From Acidobacteriota bacterium (lineage in GTDB: Bacteria > Acidobacteriota > Terriglobia > UBA7540): a stretch of 7,866 bases of DNA. Made by a program: the position numbers and the translations under genes. The notes beneath the pieces were generated by a model that worked only from the letters and a program-made list of their open reading frames with translations, searched no databases and had not been told where the DNA came from. Position 1 is the first letter of the stretch. Every line of letters starts with the position of its first letter. The stretch is from contig PLWR01000579.1 of NCBI GenBank assembly GCA_003165615.1, positions 1 through 7,866 of the forward strand. The letters run 5' to 3'. Shown one piece after another: positions 4,922-7,866 of this stretch.

Positions 4922-6403
4922 ATGTCATCGGTTATGAAAACGCTCTTCCTGAATCCCCCCAGCTTTGAGGGTTTTGATGGTGGAGCAGGCGCGCGCTGGC
5001 CGGCGACACGCGAAATCGCCTCCTTCTGGTACCCGGTATGGATCGCATATCCCGCCGGAATGTTGCCCGGCAGCCGCTTGCTTGACGCCCCTCCCGCCAA
5101 AGTCTCGCAGGCGGAGACCATCAAGATCTCCAGCGACTACGATTTCGTGGTGCTTTTCACTTCCAACGTGGGATTTGACGCCGACGTGAGCATCGCCCGC
5201 CGGATGAAAGCTGCCAAGCCCAGCCTGAAGATCGCTTTTGTAGGTCCGGACGTCCAGACCCGTCCTGCCGAGTGCCTGCGCGCCAGTGAGGATATTGACT
5301 TTGTCGTGCGCGGTGAATTTGATCATCCCGTGGTGGAGTACGCCCAGGGAAAGCCGCTCGCCGAGATCAGCGGAGCGAGCTACCGGAAGGATGGCGAAAT
5401 CGTCCACAACCCGGCGCGCCCCCTGCTTGATACCGCGGAACTTGACAAGCTGCCGTTTGCCACCGAGGTTTTCAAGCGCGACCTGAAGATTGAGGACTAC
5501 AACATTCCGTTTCTGCTCCACCCCTACGTGTCCTTCTACACCAGCCGCGGCTGCCCTGCCCTTTGCACGTTCTGCCATTGGCCGCAGACGCTTTCGGGCC
5601 ACGCCTGGCGGGTGCGCTCCACGGACAACGTGGTGGCCGAATTCCAACAGGCGATGAAACTTTTTCCCCAGGCCAAGGAGTTCTTCTTTGACGACGATAC
5701 CTTCAACATCCGCAAGGACCGCGTGTTGGATGTCTGCTCCAAACTCAAGCCGCTGGGCTTCCGCTGGTCGGCCAACGCTCGCACGCACACCGACTACGAT
5801 ACCTTGAAGTCCATGGCAGACGCGGGCGGGCGCCTGCTGATCGTCGGTTTCGAATCGGGTGACGCCCAAATTCTCAAGAACATCAAGAAGGGGACGACCC
5901 CGGAGATGGGGCTCACCTTCATGAAGAACTGCAAGAAGGTGGGATTGACGGTACACGCGGACTTTATCATTGGCCTCCCCGGCGAGACCAAGGAGACAAT
6001 CGCGAAGACCATTGATTACGCCAAGGAACTGGACGCCGATACTGTGCAAGTTTCCGTCGCCCACGCCTACCCGGGAACCGAGATCTATGAGTACGCGGCC
6101 AAGAACGGCTTCCTGGCCACGGAGCAGCGTTCCGACACCACCGGCCACCAGTTGCCGCACATCGTCTATCCCGGCCTCAGTCTGGAAGACATGATGGCGG
6201 GAATGAACCAGTTCTATGATTCGTACTATCTGCGTCCGCGCGTGGTGTGGCGCATCGTGAAGAAGGCGTTGTGGGATTCCCACGAGCGCAAGCGCCTGTA
6301 CGGCGAGGCGGTGGAGTATCTGCGCGTCCGCTCCGAGCGCTGGAAATACGTCCGCAACGGCGCCGCGCAAGCGCGAGCCGCGAGCCAGCCCTCGCATCCC
6401 TAA
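4922..6403 (+). CDS. hpnJ: HpnJ, hopanoid biosynthesis radical SAM protein
   Basis: A 493-residue radical SAM enzyme of bacteriohopanepolyol maturation. HpnJ acts late in the pathway, after HpnH/HpnG side-chain building and HpnI/HpnK glycosylation and deacetylation, and is linked to forming the cyclitol-ether head group. The N-terminus has the HpnJ signature LFLNPPSFEGFDGGAGARWP (8-27), then a cobalamin-binding-like Rossmann domain (about 40-140) without the DxHxxG motif. The radical SAM core begins near 200 (HPYVSFYTSRG) with Cys211, Cys215 and Cys218 as CPALCTFC for the 4Fe-4S cluster; FFFDDDTF (254-261), IVGFESG (307-313) and ADFIIGLPGET (346-356) follow. Start: GGAGG at 4911-4915 is 6 nt before the ATG at 4922; Met5 at 4934 would be too far away. 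The C-terminal tail after 478 is Ala/Arg-rich and probably not conserved. No other hpn gene is visible in the window. HpnJ identity is strong; the reaction is from family knowledge. Confidence 0.9.
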   Translation: MSSVMKTLFLNPPSFEGFDGGAGARWPATREIASFWYPVWIAYPAGMLPGSRLLDAPPAKVSQAETIKISSDYDFVVLFTSNVGFDADVSIARRMKAAKPSLKIAFVGPDVQTRPAECLRASEDIDFVVRGEFDHPVVEYAQGKPLAEISGASYRKDGEIVHNPARPLLDTAELDKLPFATEVFKRDLKIEDYNIPFLLHPYVSFYTSRGCPALCTFCHWPQTLSGHAWRVRSTDNVVAEFQQAMKLFPQAKEFFFDDDTFNIRKDRVLDVCSKLKPLGFRWSANARTHTDYDTLKSMADAGGRLLIVGFESGDAQILKNIKKGTTPEMGLTFMKNCKKVGLTVHADFIIGLPGETKETIAKTIDYAKELDADTVQVSVAHAYPGTEIYEYAAKNGFLATEQRSDTTGHQLPHIVYPGLSLEDMMAGMNQFYDSYYLRPRVVWRIVKKALWDSHERKRLYGEAVEYLRVRSERWKYVRNGAAQARAASQPSHP

Positions 6404-6430
6404 CCTCAACCCCGCCCCTCGCAGCGACAT

Positions 6431-6583
6431 CAGGTTGCGGAAAAACTCATCGGCGCTGTCATTCTGAGCCCGCTTTTTGGGCGAAGAAACCCCGTAGTTT
6501 GCCCTTTTCATCGCCCCCCGCGAACTGCCAAGGTCCTTCGCTTGGCCCAGGATGACAGTGTGAGGAATTTTTCCGCAGCCCGT
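6431..6583. repeat. MITE-like palindromic element between convergent genes
   Basis: About 153 bp with long terminal inverted repeats: 6431-6465 (GGTTGCGGAAAAACTCATC, then GCTGTCATTCT) against the complement of 6549-6582 (GGCTGCGGAAAAATTCCTC, then ACTGTCATCCT), mostly identical with one gap. The interior adds smaller hairpins, GCCC-GCTTTTT-GGGC (6468-6482) and CCAAG...CTTGG (6528-6545). There is no open frame for a transposase. It fills the space between the hpnJ stop and the stop of the next radical SAM gene, and the runs of A and T in its arms could let it end transcription from both sides. The TGTCATTCTGAG string is typical of dispersed elements I associate with Acidobacteria. Confidence 0.7.
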
Positions 6584-6605
6584 TACGGTTCCCGATCCGG
6601 CGCGT

Positions 6606-7628
6606 TTACTGATCGATGACCTTGTAGGAAAGATACGGTGAGGGGGCCTCAAGCTGGCCGGCGCTGGTAAAGATTTTCTTGATGAGGGTTCGGGACCACC
6701 GGGTGCGTCGGCAGTAGTCCGGGTAGGATTCGTGCCGCCAGTCGAATCCCTGCTTGGAGAGGTCTTGGGGGCTGAGGTAGACCACCACCTCCGGCGCCAA
6801 CGCCGCGCGCGTGGTCTTTTTTTCGTAGGTTACGTCCTCATAATTGGCGAGCAGGCGAATTCCCTTCTCCCGGCACGTCCGTTCGATACCCCGGAGAATC
6901 TGGTTGTACCTCGCCACGTGGGGGGCCATGTCTTTCTCGGTACACTCAGTGTTCCCCAAGTCGACGATGGGGCGCACCTGTAACGTGCGCAGCGAATACT
7001 TTCCGTACACGTCAAAGAAGCCGGCCAGTTCTTCCAGGTTTTCCGCGTTGACGGTGTAGTTCAGGCGCAATTGCGGACGCTGGGCGCCCCGGCGCTTCTT
7101 GATGGCTTCCAGTTGGTCGAGAACTTCCAGGAATTTGTCGAAGGAAGCCCTCCGCATCAGGCGCTCATAAGTCTCGCGCCTGACGCCGTGCGTGGAAAGG
7201 GTTAACTCATCCAGCCCCAGTTCCACCAGTCTTTCCAAATGCTCCGCCGTCAGCAACTGTCCATTGGTCACCATGCCAAGATTCGGCACCTTGTACTTCT
7301 TGCCCAAGGTGATGATATCCAAAAATCCTTTGTAGGTGGTGGGCTCCGTCCCGCATCCCACGTACATTTGCATGGCCCAGGGGAAAAAGACCTCGGCAAT
7401 GCGCTCAATCTCGGCGGGGCTGAAGCGGCCGGTGTTTTCCCTGGTAAAGTTCGGGTCGCTGAAATAGCACATCTGGCAGCGCAGATTGCACGACATCACG
7501 GGGTCAAATCGCAGCCACAGATGCCGCCGTCGAAGCCAGTACATCCCCAGCAGACCTGCGAATTTCACACGATGGCTGCGCACCACTCGGTTGAGGTTCA
7601 GAAGTTGGTAGAAACGATCCGTCCGCAT
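6606..7628 (-). CDS. Radical SAM protein of unassigned subfamily
   Basis: A 340-residue radical SAM protein. Residues 38-54 (WLRFDPVMSCNLRCQMC) carry the CxxxCxxC cluster motif with Cys47, Cys51 and Cys54. The SAM-binding GGEP-type motif is replaced by VGCGTEPT (90-97). NLGMVTNGQLL (116-126), LGLDELTLSTHG (138-149) and the LRLNYTVNAENLEEL strand/helix (187-201) complete a MoaA/PqqE-like partial barrel. The basic N-terminus with HRVKFAGLLGMYWLRRR may bind membranes or substrate. The C-terminus has one Cys (306, YPDYCRRTRW) and lacks a SPASM Cys cluster. The substrate cannot be named. It faces hpnJ tail to tail, so a lipid-related role is only a guess. Start at 7628 is the first ATG of the frame; no Shine-Dalgarno is seen, but a promoter with perfect TATAAT lies 75 bp upstream. 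An alternative start inside is not better supported. Confidence 0.85.
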   Translation of the reverse strand: MRTDRFYQLLNLNRVVRSHRVKFAGLLGMYWLRRRHLWLRFDPVMSCNLRCQMCYFSDPNFTRENTGRFSPAEIERIAEVFFPWAMQMYVGCGTEPTTYKGFLDIITLGKKYKVPNLGMVTNGQLLTAEHLERLVELGLDELTLSTHGVRRETYERLMRRASFDKFLEVLDQLEAIKKRRGAQRPQLRLNYTVNAENLEELAGFFDVYGKYSLRTLQVRPIVDLGNTECTEKDMAPHVARYNQILRGIERTCREKGIRLLANYEDVTYEKKTTRAALAPEVVVYLSPQDLSKQGFDWRHESYPDYCRRTRWSRTLIKKIFTSAGQLEAPSPYLSYKVIDQ

Positions 7629-7702
7629 AGGTTTTGCACAGTAATGAAGTGGATGCCACTCAGCCTGACACTTCCCTGCCCTGCCCGCTGCCTCTAATGA
7701 GT

Positions 7703-7731
7703 ATTATACGTCCTGTCACGCGAGGGCGCAA
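7703..7731 (-). promoter_or_regulatory. Promoter of the unassigned radical SAM gene
   Basis: Minus strand: -35 TTGCGC (7731-7726), a 17-nt spacer and a perfect -10 TATAAT (7708-7703). Transcription would start near 7696, giving a leader of about 68 nt before the ATG at 7628. Confidence 0.6.
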
Positions 7732-7754
7732 ATGACGCCACCAGCAGCGTCATT
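7731..7754. promoter_or_regulatory. Palindrome at the -35 box, candidate operator
   Basis: AATGACGC-N8-GCGTCATT is a perfect 8-bp inverted repeat with an 8-nt centre. It begins at the first base of the -35 box of the radical SAM promoter. Size and position fit a dimeric regulator's operator; no regulator can be named. Confidence 0.4.
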
Positions 7755-7851
7755 CCCCTGGCGCGGCCGAGCCGCAACTCGAAGCAAGCTCTGCGTAATC
7801 CACCGAAACGATGTCTTGACTTTGCTGCGACCTAAATAATAGAAGGGGGGT

Positions 7852-7866
7852 ATGTATTTCACTCCG
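7852..7866 (+). CDS. Possible start of a plus-strand gene cut by the window edge
   Basis: ATG at 7852 opens the frame MYFTP, preceded by GAAGGGGGG and by a weak promoter-like pair, TTGACT (7816-7821) and TAATAG (7837-7842), spaced 15 nt. Only five codons are visible, so nothing can be said of the product; it may not be a gene. Confidence 0.2.

Noticed and set aside
4925..6652. 575-codon open frame antisense to hpnJ
   Set aside because: It mirrors hpnJ codon bias in a GC-rich gene, has no recognisable domain and no ribosome-binding site; the sense frame is a clear HpnJ.

Overview
The window (7866 bp, moderately GC-rich) looks like a piece of a Gram-negative chromosome, most likely from an Acidobacteriota bacterium of the Terriglobia/Koribacter type. 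The grounds are a beta-barrel outer-membrane porin, an HpnJ-type hopanoid enzyme, and intergenic palindromes of styles I associate with those genomes (motifs TGTCATTCTGAG, ATTGCCGATTnTCGAT, and CACTCGTCA/TGATGACTGA). No sequence search was possible, so the taxonomy is inference.

Left part (1-3790, all minus strand) is a metal-ion uptake locus. Read in the direction of transcription it holds: (i) an OprB-like outer-membrane porin (2034-3440) behind a leader of about 300 nt that ends in an intrinsic terminator; (ii) a soluble protein (487-1728) with a PRC-barrel-like N-terminus, the MgtE N-terminal Mg2+-sensing domain and a CBS pair, but no membrane channel; (iii) the N-terminal part of an Nramp-family inner-membrane divalent-metal transporter (2-352, running off the window) whose canonical DPGN metal-binding motif reads DAGG. 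The porin and the MgtE-like gene have near-identical promoter layouts (TTGACA, 18-nt spacer, TATnnn). About 50-60 nt downstream each carries the same hairpin box, CCTCG-TKAGG-CGAGG followed by TTACC, which resembles the start of the M-box (ykoK) Mg2+ riboswitch. Together these suggest one metal-responsive regulon: porin across the outer membrane, Nramp-like carrier across the inner membrane, and the MgtE-N/CBS protein as a cytoplasmic sensor or gate.

Middle (3791-4921): a gene-poor stretch with a possible 31-codon ORF that runs into an inverted repeat, then a DJ-1/PfpI-family protein (4048-4599, minus), then a 322-bp divergent intergenic region with a strong hairpin.

Right part (4922-7866): hpnJ (plus), encoding the radical SAM enzyme of bacteriohopanepolyol cyclitol-ether formation, converges on a second, unassigned radical SAM gene (6606-7628, minus). 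A ~150-bp MITE-like palindrome separates them. The second radical SAM gene has a clear sigma-70-type promoter, with a perfect palindrome at its -35 that could be an operator. The right edge may contain the first codons of another plus-strand gene.
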